Position numbers and translations under genes: made by a program. Below the pieces are notes generated by a model. It was not told the DNA's origin, ran no database searches, and was given only the letters and a program-made list of their open reading frames with translations. From contig NZ_JAHKRM010000040.1 in the NCBI RefSeq assembly GCF_019396345.1, positions 1-64,000 of the forward strand: 64,000 nucleotides of DNA. The letters run 5' to 3'. Shown piece after piece: positions 24,440 to 33,578 of the stretch; positions within the stretch are counted from its first letter, which is position 1; every line of letters starts with the position of its first letter. Source of the stretch: Nonomuraea guangzhouensis (GTDB taxonomy: Bacteria > Actinomycetota > Actinomycetes > Streptosporangiales > Streptosporangiaceae).

Positions 24440-25582
24440 GTGAAGTTCCCGTCCATGGCGGAGGCCGCGGGCCGCACGCTCGGCGACGAGGAGGTGGCCG
24501 CCGCGACGCGGGTGATCCGCTCGGGCATGCTCAGCTCGGTCTGGGGGACCGAGACGCGAGCGCTCGAACGCGAGGTCGCCGCGACGTACGGCGTCCGCCA
24601 CGCCGTCGCCTGCGGTTCCGGCACCGCTGCCCTCCATCTGTCGGTCGTGGCGGCTGCGCCGGACCCCGGAGACGAGGTCATCACGACGCCGATCACGGAC
24701 TTCGGGACCGTGGCCCCCATCTTGGCGCAGAACGCGGTCCCTGTCTTCGCGGACGTCGACCCCTCGGACGGCAATCTCGACCCCGCCGCGGTGGCCAAGC
24801 TGATCGGCCCGCGGACTCGGGCGATCATGGCCGTCCACCTGTTCGGCGCGCCGGCCCGGGTGGACGAGCTGCGGGCGCTGGCCGACGAGCACGGGCTCGC
24901 GCTGATCGAGGACTGTGCCCAGGCGTGGCTCACCGAGCTGCCGGGCGGGCGGCTCGCGGGCACGGTGGGCGACGTCGGCACCCTCAGCCTCCAGCAGTGG
25001 AAGCACATCACCTGCGGCGACGGCGGCCTGACGCTCACCGACGACGACGAACTGGCCCGCCGGATGCGGCTGTTCGCCGACAAGGGCTGGGACCGCGCGG
25101 CCGGGCGGTCGCACGCCGGTTTCGGCCTGAACTACCGCATGACCGAGCTGCAGGCCGCCGTCGCGAGGGCCCAGCTCGCCAAGCTGCCGGGCGTGGTCGC
25201 GGCCCGCCGTCGCACGGCCGTACACCTGCTCGAAGCCCTCCGGGACCTGCCGGGAGTACGGCTGCCGCGGCCGGAAGGTCACGCCTGGTGGCTGTTCCCC
25301 ATCGTGCGGCCGGCGGGCGACGCCCGGGAGCTGGCCGCGCACCTGGCCAAGGCCGGGATACCCGCACGTGCCGGTTACCTGGAGGAGCCGCTGAACCGCG
25401 CCCCCCTGTGGGGCCGGCCCATCTACGGGACCTCGCGCTATCCGCTGGACGGCTACGTCCCGAACCCGTGCCCGGAAGCCGAGCGCCTGGTCGCCGAGAC
25501 GCTCCTGATCATCGACTGGAACGAGAACTACACCACCGAGCACGCCGACGCCGTCGCCCGCGAGATAGCGGCGTGGCGGTAG
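24440..25582 (+). CDS. DegT/DnrJ/EryC1/StrS aminotransferase 1
   Basis: This 380-residue PLP enzyme of the sugar aminotransferase family has the PLP lysine K188 in LSLQQWKHITCGDGG, the family LIEDCAQAW acidic residue that contacts the pyridine nitrogen, and the start SSVWGTETRALEREVA for the dimer interface. The family transfers amines to or from keto-sugars and cyclitols. Placement as first gene of the transporter transcript, opposite the regulator, suggests it handles the transported compound. GTG 24440 follows GAGGAG. Confidence 0.9.
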   Translation: MKFPSMAEAAGRTLGDEEVAAATRVIRSGMLSSVWGTETRALEREVAATYGVRHAVACGSGTAALHLSVVAAAPDPGDEVITTPITDFGTVAPILAQNAVPVFADVDPSDGNLDPAAVAKLIGPRTRAIMAVHLFGAPARVDELRALADEHGLALIEDCAQAWLTELPGGRLAGTVGDVGTLSLQQWKHITCGDGGLTLTDDDELARRMRLFADKGWDRAAGRSHAGFGLNYRMTELQAAVARAQLAKLPGVVAARRRTAVHLLEALRDLPGVRLPRPEGHAWWLFPIVRPAGDARELAAHLAKAGIPARAGYLEEPLNRAPLWGRPIYGTSRYPLDGYVPNPCPEAERLVAETLLIIDWNENYTTEHADAVAREIAAWR

Positions 25583-25628
25583 TTACGTTCAGGCATCATC
25601 CATTGACCCGACCGGCCGCCGTCATTAG

Positions 25629-25648
25629 GTTTCGGTCAGGACCGGTAT
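25629..25648. promoter_or_regulatory. Cluster operator C
   Basis: GTTTCGGTC-AG-GACCGGTAT lies 20 bp before the start of the ABC solute-binding protein gene. The inner arms CGGTC/GACCG are perfect. Confidence 0.6.
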
Positions 25649-25668
25649 TACGTGAAAGGAATCCGCCG

Positions 25669-26910
25669 ATGAGGAAGACCGCGGCACTCGGCCTGACGGC
25701 CGCCCTGGCCCTCGCCGCCGCAGGGTGCGGATCCAGCGGCTCGGACAAGGCCACCGTGACTCTCTGGATGTACCCCGTGATCGGGGACCAGGCCAAGAGC
25801 CAGGCGTTCTGGGCCAAGATCGAGAAGGACTTCGAGGCCAAGAACGCGACGATCGACATCAAGATCGACCAGCAGCCGTGGGAGGGCCGTCAGGAGAAGG
25901 TCACCACGGCCCTGGTCTCGAAGAAGGGCTTCGACCTGGTCGTCCTGGGTCCCGACCAGATCCCGCAGTACGCCCAGCAGGGCACCATCGAGGCGGTCGA
26001 CGACGTGGTGGCCAAGGACAAGGCGTCCTACCTGCCCAGCGCGCTCACCGCGCTGACCGTGAACGGCAAGCTGTACGGCGTGCCGATCTACCAGACGATC
26101 ACCGCCCCCATCTACAACAAGAAGCTGTTCGCCGAGGCGGGCGTCGACAAGGCGCCCGAGACGCTGGCCGAGCTCAAGGCGGCGGCGCCCAAGCTGGCCG
26201 CCAAGAAGGTCGCCGTCCTCGACTACCCCGGCAAGCCCGAGGTCAGCCTCAACCAGAGCTTCTACCCCATCCTGTGGGCCAACGGCGGCTCAGTCTTCAC
26301 CCCCGACGGCAAGCACGCGGCCTTCAACGGCAAGGAAGGCGTCGACAGCCTGCAACTGCTGCTCGACCTGAAGGCGGCGGGCGGCCTGCCCGCGGACGCC
26401 GCCAGCAAGGGCAACGAGATCGAGGGCGGCGCCCTGGCGAGCGGCAAGACCGCGATGTACCACGCGGCCACCGCCCTGCAGGCCACCCAGCTCGGCGCCG
26501 CGATCGGCGCCGAGAACGTCGGCATCGGCCTGCCGCTGGAGGGCACCAAGCGGGTCGCGTTCGGCATCCCCGGCGCGCTGGTGCTGGCCAAGCACACCGA
26601 GAACAAGGACGCCGCGAAGAAGTTCGCCACCTACCTGTCCTCGCCCGAGGTGGCCGCCGACCTGGCCAAGGAGTCGGGCTTCTTCCCGGCCCGCACCGGC
26701 GTGACCGTGCCCGGACAGTCGGCCGAGGCCACGGAGTTCGCCAAGTCGCTGCAGTACGCCTTCCCCGGTGACGCCCACCCGAAGGCCCGCCCCGTGATGG
26801 CCATCATCGCCCCGCACATCCAGGCGGCCCTGCTCGGCAAGGAGGACGCCAAGACGGCGCTGGACGCGGCGGCCAAGGAGGCCGACGCGCTGCTGAGCAA
26901 CGGCGGATAG
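25669..26910 (+). CDS. ABC transporter sugar-type solute-binding lipoprotein
   Basis: This 413-residue family 1 solute-binding protein begins with a lipoprotein signal, MRKTAALGLTAALALAAAGC, and is predicted to sit on the outer membrane face capturing substrate for the two permeases downstream. Family landmarks are VTLWMYPVIGDQAKSQAFWA, FDLVVLGPDQIPQYAQQGTI, KLYGVPIYQTITAPIYNKKL and the C-terminal AKKFATYLSSPEVAADLAKE. GAAAGGA precedes ATG 25669. It is in one operon with both permeases; no ATP-binding subunit is encoded here, so a shared MsiK-like ATPase is probable, as in other actinobacteria. Confidence 0.92.
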   Translation: MRKTAALGLTAALALAAAGCGSSGSDKATVTLWMYPVIGDQAKSQAFWAKIEKDFEAKNATIDIKIDQQPWEGRQEKVTTALVSKKGFDLVVLGPDQIPQYAQQGTIEAVDDVVAKDKASYLPSALTALTVNGKLYGVPIYQTITAPIYNKKLFAEAGVDKAPETLAELKAAAPKLAAKKVAVLDYPGKPEVSLNQSFYPILWANGGSVFTPDGKHAAFNGKEGVDSLQLLLDLKAAGGLPADAASKGNEIEGGALASGKTAMYHAATALQATQLGAAIGAENVGIGLPLEGTKRVAFGIPGALVLAKHTENKDAAKKFATYLSSPEVAADLAKESGFFPARTGVTVPGQSAEATEFAKSLQYAFPGDAHPKARPVMAIIAPHIQAALLGKEDAKTALDAAAKEADALLSNGG

Positions 26911-26913
26911 GGG

Positions 26914-27780
26914 ATGCGCCATCGCCTGCGTGACCCGGTCACGGGACTGCTGTTCGTGCTGCCCGTGCTGGTGCTCTTCCTGATCTTCCGGATCTTCCCG
27001 TCCCTCGCCGCGGCGGGGATGAGCCTCACCAACTGGAACATCGGCGGCGAGTGGGACTTCATCGGCGCCGACAACTACGCCCGGCTGCTCGACGACGCGA
27101 TCTTCTGGACGAGCCTGCGCGTGACGCTCGTGTACGTGGCCGTCTACGTGCCGCTCACCCTGATCGTCTCGCTGGGCACGGCGTTGCTGCTGAACCAGGT
27201 CGTGTTCCTGCGCGGCCTGTTCCGCGGCATGCTGTTCCTGCCGTACGTGACCAGCTTCGTGCTGGCGGGCGTCATCTGGCGGTGGATCTACGAGTTCGAC
27301 GGGCTGATCAACGGGATCCTGGGCAAGGCCGGACTGGGCCCGGTGGCCTTCCTGGAGCAGTCGTCGCTGGTGCTGCCGGCCCTGGCCGTGGTGTCGGCGT
27401 GGAAGGGCTTCGGCTACTCGATGCTGATCCTGCTGGCCGGGCTGAAGGCGATCCCGGGCTCCTATCTGGAGGCGGCCCGGGTCGACGGGGCGTCGGCGTG
27501 GCAGCGCTTCCACCGGATCACGCTGCCGCTGCTGAAGCCCGCGCTCTTCTTCGTCCTGGTGATCGAGACGATCAGCGCGTTCCAGACCTTCGACACCGTC
27601 TACGTGATGACCGGCGGCGGCCCCGCCAGGGCCACCTACACGCTCATCTACGGCATCTACGACCACGGCTTCAGATCCTTCGACTTCGGCTACGCTGCCA
27701 CGTGGGGGATGGTCCTGTTCGCCCTGGTGCTCATCGTGTCGCTGATCCAGCGCCGCTTCCTGGACCGGGGGAACACATGA
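26914..27780 (+). CDS. ABC sugar-type permease 1 (MalF-like)
   Basis: This 288-residue inner-membrane permease of the CUT1 group has six predicted helices and the EAA loop YLEAARVDGASAWQRFHRIT followed by LPLLKPA, where the ATPase docks. It starts three bases after the binding-protein stop and overlaps the next permease by four bases. Substrate specificity cannot be inferred from the permease. Confidence 0.93.
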   Translation: MRHRLRDPVTGLLFVLPVLVLFLIFRIFPSLAAAGMSLTNWNIGGEWDFIGADNYARLLDDAIFWTSLRVTLVYVAVYVPLTLIVSLGTALLLNQVVFLRGLFRGMLFLPYVTSFVLAGVIWRWIYEFDGLINGILGKAGLGPVAFLEQSSLVLPALAVVSAWKGFGYSMLILLAGLKAIPGSYLEAARVDGASAWQRFHRITLPLLKPALFFVLVIETISAFQTFDTVYVMTGGGPARATYTLIYGIYDHGFRSFDFGYAATWGMVLFALVLIVSLIQRRFLDRGNT

Positions 27781-28586
27781 CGCGCACGCGGCGCCGCTGG
27801 CCGCTGATCGCGCTGCTCGGCGTGCTGTCGGTGCTGACCGTCAGCCCGTTCGCCGCCATGCTGATCGTCGCCCTGTCGCCCGCGGGGCAGCCGACCCTGC
27901 CGGCGCAGTGGCCGGACTCGCTCACGCTCGACAACCTCACGCGGGTGCTGTCCGCGTCCGGTTTCGTGGGGTGGACGGTCAACTCGCTGGTGTACGCGGT
28001 GGTCTCGGTGGTGATCATCCTCATCACCGCCTCGATGGCCGGGTACGCCTTCGCCAAGAAGCGCTTCCCCGGCCGTCAGGTGATGTTCTGGACCTTCCTC
28101 GCGACCATGATGGTGCCGTTCCAGGCCACCCTCATCCCGACGTTCGTGCTGGTCAACAGCCTCGACGGGGTGGACACGTTCTGGGGGCTGATCGTGCCGA
28201 CGCTGGCCAACTCGCAGGCCGTGTTCCTGATGCGGCAGTTCATCCTGGGGCTGCCCGACGAGCTGTTCGACGCGGCCAAGGTGGACGGCGCCTCCGAGTT
28301 GCGGGTCTACTGGACGATCGTGGTGCCGCTGACCCGGCCCGTGCTGGCCACGCTGGGTGTGTTCGTGTTCCTGTGGCACTGGAACGACTTCCTGTGGCCG
28401 CTGGTCGTGGGGCAGAGCGACGCCACGCGTACGCTGACCGTCGGCCTGACCACGCTGCGGACCGAGGAGATCCAGCTGTCGGTGCTGATGGCGTCGGCGG
28501 CGATCTCCGTGGTGCCGTGCCTGCTGGTCTTCTTCCTGTTGCAGCGGTACCTGGTCAACAGCATCGCGATGACCGGGCTGAAATAA
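27777..28586 (+). CDS. ABC sugar-type permease 2 (MalG-like)
   Basis: This 269-residue permease pairs with the preceding one. The EAA loop reads ELFDAAKVDGASELRVYWTI then VVPLTRPVLAT. Six membrane helices are visible, and ATMMVPFQATLIPTF is typical of MalG-like proteins. It overlaps the upstream gene in an ATGA, so expression is coupled. Confidence 0.93.
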   Translation: MTRTRRRWPLIALLGVLSVLTVSPFAAMLIVALSPAGQPTLPAQWPDSLTLDNLTRVLSASGFVGWTVNSLVYAVVSVVIILITASMAGYAFAKKRFPGRQVMFWTFLATMMVPFQATLIPTFVLVNSLDGVDTFWGLIVPTLANSQAVFLMRQFILGLPDELFDAAKVDGASELRVYWTIVVPLTRPVLATLGVFVFLWHWNDFLWPLVVGQSDATRTLTVGLTTLRTEEIQLSVLMASAAISVVPCLLVFFLLQRYLVNSIAMTGLK

Positions 28587-28596
28587 GCTCTCTCGG

Positions 28597-29490
28597 GTGG
28601 ATATTTCGGCACAAGCTCTCCGTGATCGTCTTCGCGGCACCCTGATCGCCGCCGCGGCCACCCCCATGACCGAGTCGGGCGAGGTGGATCTCGGCGTGGT
28701 GTCGCGCTACTTCGCCGGGCTGGTCGAGGACGGTGCCGACGGGCTGGCGGTGCTCGCCCACACCGGGCGAGGGCCGTACCTGGCGCCGGACGTACGCGCC
28801 GCCGTGATCGAGCGCGCGGTCGCGCTGGGCGTGCCGGTCCTCGTCGGCGTCGGCGGCTCCCCTGACCCCTCCGGCGCGGCGGAGGAGGCGCGGGTGGCCG
28901 CGAGCCTCGGCGCGCACGGCGTCCTGGTCTTCCCCGCCGAGGGCGACCGGCTGGGCGGGCACGACGCGATCTGGCGGGCCGCCCGGCTCCCCATGATCGC
29001 CTTCGACCTCTACACCCGCCCCTGCCCGCCCGGCACCATGCTGGACCTCCTCCGGCACCCCGGCGTGGCGGGGCTCAAGACCGCGCTGCTGTCCGACGCC
29101 ATGGGCTGCCAGCGGGCCATCGCCCTCGCCAGGCAGGAGGGCAGGCTGGCCATCACCGGTGAGGACCGCATGTTCGGCCCGTCGCTCCTGTGGGGCGCCG
29201 AGGCCGCCCTGGTGGGCCTAGCGGCCGCGTCGGTGGGGGTGACGGCCGCGGTCATGGACGCCTACCGGGGTTCGGACCTGCGTGCCTTCGACGCCGCGTC
29301 GGGCCGCCTGGACCGCCTGGCCACGGCCACGTTCACCGAGCCCATGGAGGGCTACGTACAGCGCATGCTGTGGCTCGCGGCGGCCGAGGGCCGGATCCCG
29401 GAGTCCCACGCCCACGACCCGAACGGCCCGTCCCTGCCGGAGCGGGAACGGGCCGAGGTGGTGAGCGCGGGCGGCTTCGCCGCCCGCTAG
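28597..29490 (+). CDS. DapA-family aldolase/lyase 2
   Basis: This 297-residue second DapA-superfamily protein keeps the tyrosine of FDLYTRPCPPG and the Schiff-base lysine of VAGLKTALLSDAMG, plus AATPMTESGEVDLGVVSRYF at the N-terminus. It shares little with the first DapA-like protein beyond the fold, so the two may act on different intermediates. GTG 28597 is 11 bp after the permease stop. An ATTTCGGCA half-site of the cluster operator lies just inside the coding sequence (28603-28611). Its stop is immediately adjacent to the convergent protease gene. Confidence 0.85.
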   Translation: MDISAQALRDRLRGTLIAAAATPMTESGEVDLGVVSRYFAGLVEDGADGLAVLAHTGRGPYLAPDVRAAVIERAVALGVPVLVGVGGSPDPSGAAEEARVAASLGAHGVLVFPAEGDRLGGHDAIWRAARLPMIAFDLYTRPCPPGTMLDLLRHPGVAGLKTALLSDAMGCQRAIALARQEGRLAITGEDRMFGPSLLWGAEAALVGLAAASVGVTAAVMDAYRGSDLRAFDAASGRLDRLATATFTEPMEGYVQRMLWLAAAEGRIPESHAHDPNGPSLPERERAEVVSAGGFAAR

Positions 29491-32400
29491 TTACTTCGCG
29501 AGGTAGGCGTCGGCGACGGTCTGCGAGACGGAGTTGCCGTCCTTGTCCCTCGCTTCCGCCTTGATCGTGATGCTGCCCGCGGGGTTGAGCGTGAGCACCT
29601 TGTACGAGCCGCCCAGCCCCGGAAGGACCGTGGCCGGCGACCAGTGGGCGCCCTTGTCGGCCGAGGTCCAGACCCGCAGCGCGGACGTGCCCTCCGCCTT
29701 GACGGTGAAGGTGAACAGGCGGCCCGCCGCCACGGTGTCGTTGCCCGGCAGGTTGAGCTGGTACCGGAGCTGGATCAGCGGCAGCTTGCCACAGGGCTGC
29801 TTGTCATCGAAGAGCACGGTGTCGATGCAGGTGAAGGGGGCGTTGTTCTTCACCGGCCGGGCCGAACGGAACGTCCAGGTCGACTCGACGCTGGTGCCGG
29901 AGTGCTTGCCGGGGAAGGCGTCCTTCCACACGTTGGTCAGCCGGTACGTGCCCGACCCGGCGGGCACGCTGTAGTAGGGCACGCCGATCTCGTCGGCCTG
30001 GGGCTGCACCTCCGTGTCGCCGCTGAACAGGTGGGTCTGCTCGTCGCCCGGCGCGCCCACGTAGGTGTGGCTGGGGTCGGAGGCGTCGGCGTACTGGCCG
30101 AGGCCGAACGGGGGGAGCGAGCGCAGCCGCATCCGGTCGCCCTGGCGGCACATGTCGCAGACGATCGCCGGATCGGCCCAGTCCGGCCGGTCAGGCCCCG
30201 TGGTGATCTGGGTGGGCATGAGAGCCTCGTTCCAGTCCTCCCGCTCCTGGGTGGCGCGGGTGAACGCCCGCTCGGACGTGGCCAGCCGGCTGGCGTCCGT
30301 GGCGGGGTCGCGGAACTGGTAGTCCCGCTGCCACAGCACCTCGCTGCCGGTTGTGTTGTAGTACTCGGTCCGGGTCACCGGCGTGTTGAAGAGGTGCGAG
30401 CCGCGGACGCTGAGCGGCTGGACGGGGATGAAGGTGTGGTCGACCTCGTTGAAGTTCGGGTACGGCCCCCACGTCCCCTGCTGCATGGGGAACTCGGCGT
30501 GGTACGTGGTGTCGATCTCGGTCAGGTCGCGGGCCTTCGGGGCGAAGGTCAGGCGGCCGGCGGTGGTGCCCTTCAGGTAGTAGGCCAGCTTGTACTCGAA
30601 CGGGCTGGTCGGCTGGACGGTCAGCTTGCCGGTCGGGTACGGCTTGCGGGCCATGGCCTTGCCCAGGGCGTCGGCTTCGGCGCTGTCGATCCACAGGAGG
30701 GGCAGCTTGTTCTGGGCCTTGTACGCGTCGGCGCTGAGGATCCAGGCGAAGCGGTCACTGGTGATCACACCCGCCGCCCCGCCCTTGATCGCCAGGTCCA
30801 GGTCGGCCAGGAGGAGCTGCAGCGAGTTCCTGGCGGGGAGATAGACCAGTTTGCCGCGGACGTCCGCGCCGCTGACGGTCAGGCTCAGGCGCTGGTCGGC
30901 GGCGAACTTGGGCACCAGGGCGTCGTGCTCGCTGACGTAGTGCGGGTTCAGCCGCAGGCCCGGCACGCTCAGCGAGACCTCTGGGGCCCGGCGGATCTCG
31001 TCGAACAGGAACGTGAAGGTGCCCACGGACGGCTTGGACTTGAGGGGCGTGACCCAGTAGCCGCCCGTGACGACCGGCTCGTAGCTCCGCAGCGAGGCAC
31101 CGGCGTACATCCGCCCCGCGGCGGTCGTCCGCGCGTTCATCGTGTTCAGGAACACCGGCTCCGACTCGCGCGGCGTGCTGATCTTGAGCTGCTCTGCCTT
31201 GGTCGCGTCCAGGGTGATCGTGGTGTCGCCGTCGAGCTTGGTCTCCGGGGCGACCAGCAGGCTGGACTGGATCTGGCGGTCCGGCATGGTGTACCACGAC
31301 GGCGCGGCGCTCGTGGAGTAGACGCCGCCGTGGGCGAGCTTGACCACGGCCTCCACCGTGCCGGGCACGTCGGTGGTCCGCCAGTTCTCGGTGGCCACGG
31401 TGAGCGGCTCACCGTCGAGGAGCGGATCGGTGTCGCTGACCCTGATCACGGACAGCGGCCCGGGGTGCAGCGCCCACTCGGGCTTGCCGACGAGCTTGAC
31501 GCGTACCGTGTCCATCTTGGCCTGCTTGCGGAAGGCGATGGGCGCCGTCAGCCGGTCGGTCCCGGCCGTCGCCGTCAGCCGGCCCTCGTACCATCCGGGC
31601 TCGCCGAGGCTGGGCTCGAGGGTGAGGTCCGCGGAGGCGGTGCCGCCCGCGGGGACGGTCAGCGACGACGGGGTGATCGAGGCCATCCCGGCGGGCGCCT
31701 GCGCCTCGCCGCGCGCCAGCGCCACCGACAGGTTCAGCGTGACGGGGTCCTTGCCGGTGTTGCGGTAGGTCACCTTCTTGGTGAGCGTCTGGCCGGTGTA
31801 CGGGTCGGTGAACCCGGCCGACACCACCGACAGGTCGTCGAAGACCTGCTGGGTGACGGCCCGGCCGATGTCCAGCCGCCCGGCGCCCTGGTCGTACGGG
31901 GAGGTGGCGTCGAGGGGCTGCGCGGTGCCCACCAGGGCGGTCTTGAGCTGGTCGGCCGTCCAGTCGGGGTGCTGGGCGGACAGGATGCCCGCCGCGGCGG
32001 CCACGTGCGGGGTGGCCATCGAGGTGCCGGACGCCCTCGTGTAGTTGGCGTCGATCGGGCCGCCACCCGGGACGCTGCTGCCCTCGCCGAGCGAGGTCCC
32101 GGCGGCGCGGGCCGCGGCGATGTTCACGCCGGGCGCGGTGATCTCCGGCTTGATCGCGAAGTCGTCGCTCAGGCGCGGGCCGCGGCTGGAGAACGAGGCG
32201 ATCTTGTCGGCGGAGTCGACCGCCCCGACCGTGAGGGCCGAGGTCGCCGCGCCGGGCGCGGCCACGGTGAACCGGCCGGGGCCCGAGTTGCCGGCCGCGA
32301 CCACGAACAGCGTGCCGTACTGGGCGGTCAGGTCGTTGGCCGCCTGGCTCAGCGGGTCGGTGCCGTCGGTCGCGCCGTTGCTGCCCAGGCTCATGTTGAC

Positions 32401-33444
32401 CACCCGGGCGTGCTCGGTGGCCGCCTGCCACTCCATCGCCGCGATGATCTCGGAGTTGTTGCCGCTGCCGGTGTCGTCCAGCGCCTTGGCGATGGTCAGC
32501 CGGGCGCCGGGCGCGACGCCCTTGTAGCGGCCGCTGGACGCGGCGCCGCTGCCCGCGATGATGCCCGCCACGTGGGTGCCGTGGCCGAACTTGTCGGAGG
32601 CGTTGGCCGGGTCGCCGCCGCCGGGGCTGCCCGCCGGGACGAAGCTGCGGGCCGCGGCGATCCTGCCCTGGAGGTCGGGGTGCTTGTCGTCGATGCCGGT
32701 GTCGATGATGCCGACCGTGGCGCCGGTGCCGTCGAACCCGGCGGCCCACGCCTTCGGCGCGCCGATCTGCGGGTTGCTGACGTCGTCGAGCGCCTTGACC
32801 TTCCCGTCGAGCCACACCTTGCGCAGGCCGTTCTCGAGGGCCGGGTTCGCCTTGGCCGTGGCCTCCGGGGTCGTCTCCCCGGTGACGGACTGCCAGAAGG
32901 CTCGGGCCTGCTTCTTGTCGACCTTCAGCGCGGCGCCGTCGATGCTCTTCAGGACCAGCGGCTCCGCGCCGCCCTTCAGCGACCGGGCCTTGCCCGCGAC
33001 GTCGCCGGACTTCACCTGCGGCTGGTACTGGACGATGAGGGGGAGCCGGTCGGCCTTGGCGTCGCCGTAGCCGTTGACGGCCAGGTAGTCGACGTTGAAC
33101 AGTTCCTTGTCCAGCATGCCGCTGCTCACGTACGGCCCGGCGTCGGCGGGGATCACGTAGTAGCCGTGCTCGTCCTGCTCGGCCTGGTAGGTCCGCGCCT
33201 CGCGGCCCTCGTCAGGGTCGACGACCACCGACGCGCGGCCCGAGCGGTCCTTGGAGTAGGTGACGGTGTCTCCGGTGATCAGGGTGACCTTGACCGGGCC
33301 CGTACCGACTGCCACCGGGACGGCGGCGGTGGTGGCGGTCGCCGCGGCGGTGGCCGGTCCGGGCACCGCGATCAGCGGCACCGCCAGGGCCAGCCCGAGT
33401 AAGGGCCCGAGTCCACGGCGCCGGGGGAGGGGCAGTTTGGGCAC
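29491..33444 (-). CDS. Large secreted S8 (subtilisin-like) serine protease
   Basis: This 1317-residue exported protease has a Sec signal with a basic start (MPKLPLPRRRGLGPLLGLAL) and a long propeptide. The S8 domain has catalytic D248 (VGIIDTGIDDKHPDL), H288 (KFGHGTHVAG), N386 (AAGNSG) and S475 (ASGTSMATPHVAA). About 750 residues of beta-rich C-terminal domains follow, including a PA-like stretch around VYLPARNSLQLLLADLDLAI and a final Ig-like region. GTG 33444 follows GGAG. It is divergent from the TrmB/LuxR-type regulator at 33579, a pairing frequent in actinobacteria, and may not belong to the metabolic regulon since no cluster operator precedes it. Confidence 0.95.
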   Translation of the reverse strand: MPKLPLPRRRGLGPLLGLALAVPLIAVPGPATAAATATTAAVPVAVGTGPVKVTLITGDTVTYSKDRSGRASVVVDPDEGREARTYQAEQDEHGYYVIPADAGPYVSSGMLDKELFNVDYLAVNGYGDAKADRLPLIVQYQPQVKSGDVAGKARSLKGGAEPLVLKSIDGAALKVDKKQARAFWQSVTGETTPEATAKANPALENGLRKVWLDGKVKALDDVSNPQIGAPKAWAAGFDGTGATVGIIDTGIDDKHPDLQGRIAAARSFVPAGSPGGGDPANASDKFGHGTHVAGIIAGSGAASSGRYKGVAPGARLTIAKALDDTGSGNNSEIIAAMEWQAATEHARVVNMSLGSNGATDGTDPLSQAANDLTAQYGTLFVVAAGNSGPGRFTVAAPGAATSALTVGAVDSADKIASFSSRGPRLSDDFAIKPEITAPGVNIAAARAAGTSLGEGSSVPGGGPIDANYTRASGTSMATPHVAAAAGILSAQHPDWTADQLKTALVGTAQPLDATSPYDQGAGRLDIGRAVTQQVFDDLSVVSAGFTDPYTGQTLTKKVTYRNTGKDPVTLNLSVALARGEAQAPAGMASITPSSLTVPAGGTASADLTLEPSLGEPGWYEGRLTATAGTDRLTAPIAFRKQAKMDTVRVKLVGKPEWALHPGPLSVIRVSDTDPLLDGEPLTVATENWRTTDVPGTVEAVVKLAHGGVYSTSAAPSWYTMPDRQIQSSLLVAPETKLDGDTTITLDATKAEQLKISTPRESEPVFLNTMNARTTAAGRMYAGASLRSYEPVVTGGYWVTPLKSKPSVGTFTFLFDEIRRAPEVSLSVPGLRLNPHYVSEHDALVPKFAADQRLSLTVSGADVRGKLVYLPARNSLQLLLADLDLAIKGGAAGVITSDRFAWILSADAYKAQNKLPLLWIDSAEADALGKAMARKPYPTGKLTVQPTSPFEYKLAYYLKGTTAGRLTFAPKARDLTEIDTTYHAEFPMQQGTWGPYPNFNEVDHTFIPVQPLSVRGSHLFNTPVTRTEYYNTTGSEVLWQRDYQFRDPATDASRLATSERAFTRATQEREDWNEALMPTQITTGPDRPDWADPAIVCDMCRQGDRMRLRSLPPFGLGQYADASDPSHTYVGAPGDEQTHLFSGDTEVQPQADEIGVPYYSVPAGSGTYRLTNVWKDAFPGKHSGTSVESTWTFRSARPVKNNAPFTCIDTVLFDDKQPCGKLPLIQLRYQLNLPGNDTVAAGRLFTFTVKAEGTSALRVWTSADKGAHWSPATVLPGLGGSYKVLTLNPAGSITIKAEARDKDGNSVSQTVADAYLAK

Positions 33445-33539
33445 AACACACTCCAGAGGTATATGGAGATCGTTTCTTCGCTGACCTAATCTGGGAATCA
33501 GTCAGGGCACAAGTACGCCGAACGGGCCAAAACCCGCCA

Positions 33540-33559
33540 GGTGGCGGCATCCCGCCACC
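33540..33559 (+). promoter_or_regulatory. 8-bp hairpin upstream of the protease regulator
   Basis: GGTGGCGG-CATC-CCGCCACC is a perfect inverted repeat between the divergent protease and regulator genes, just before the GGGGGAGGA ribosome site. A second, weaker repeat CTCCA-N8-TGGAG (33451-33468) lies near the protease start. Either could be an operator. Confidence 0.4.
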
Positions 33560-33578
33560 GGGGGAGGATGGTGTCGCC

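Noticed and set aside
28603..28622. A seventh cluster operator inside the start of DapA-like 2
   Set aside because: Only one half-site (ATTTCGGCA) matches; the other half departs from the consensus, so it was not annotated as an operator.
29644..33402. 1252-codon plus-strand open frame opposite the S8 protease
   Set aside because: It is the antisense shadow of the protease: GC-rich third positions keep the opposite frame open, and the translation is Gly/Arg/Val-rich with no domain.
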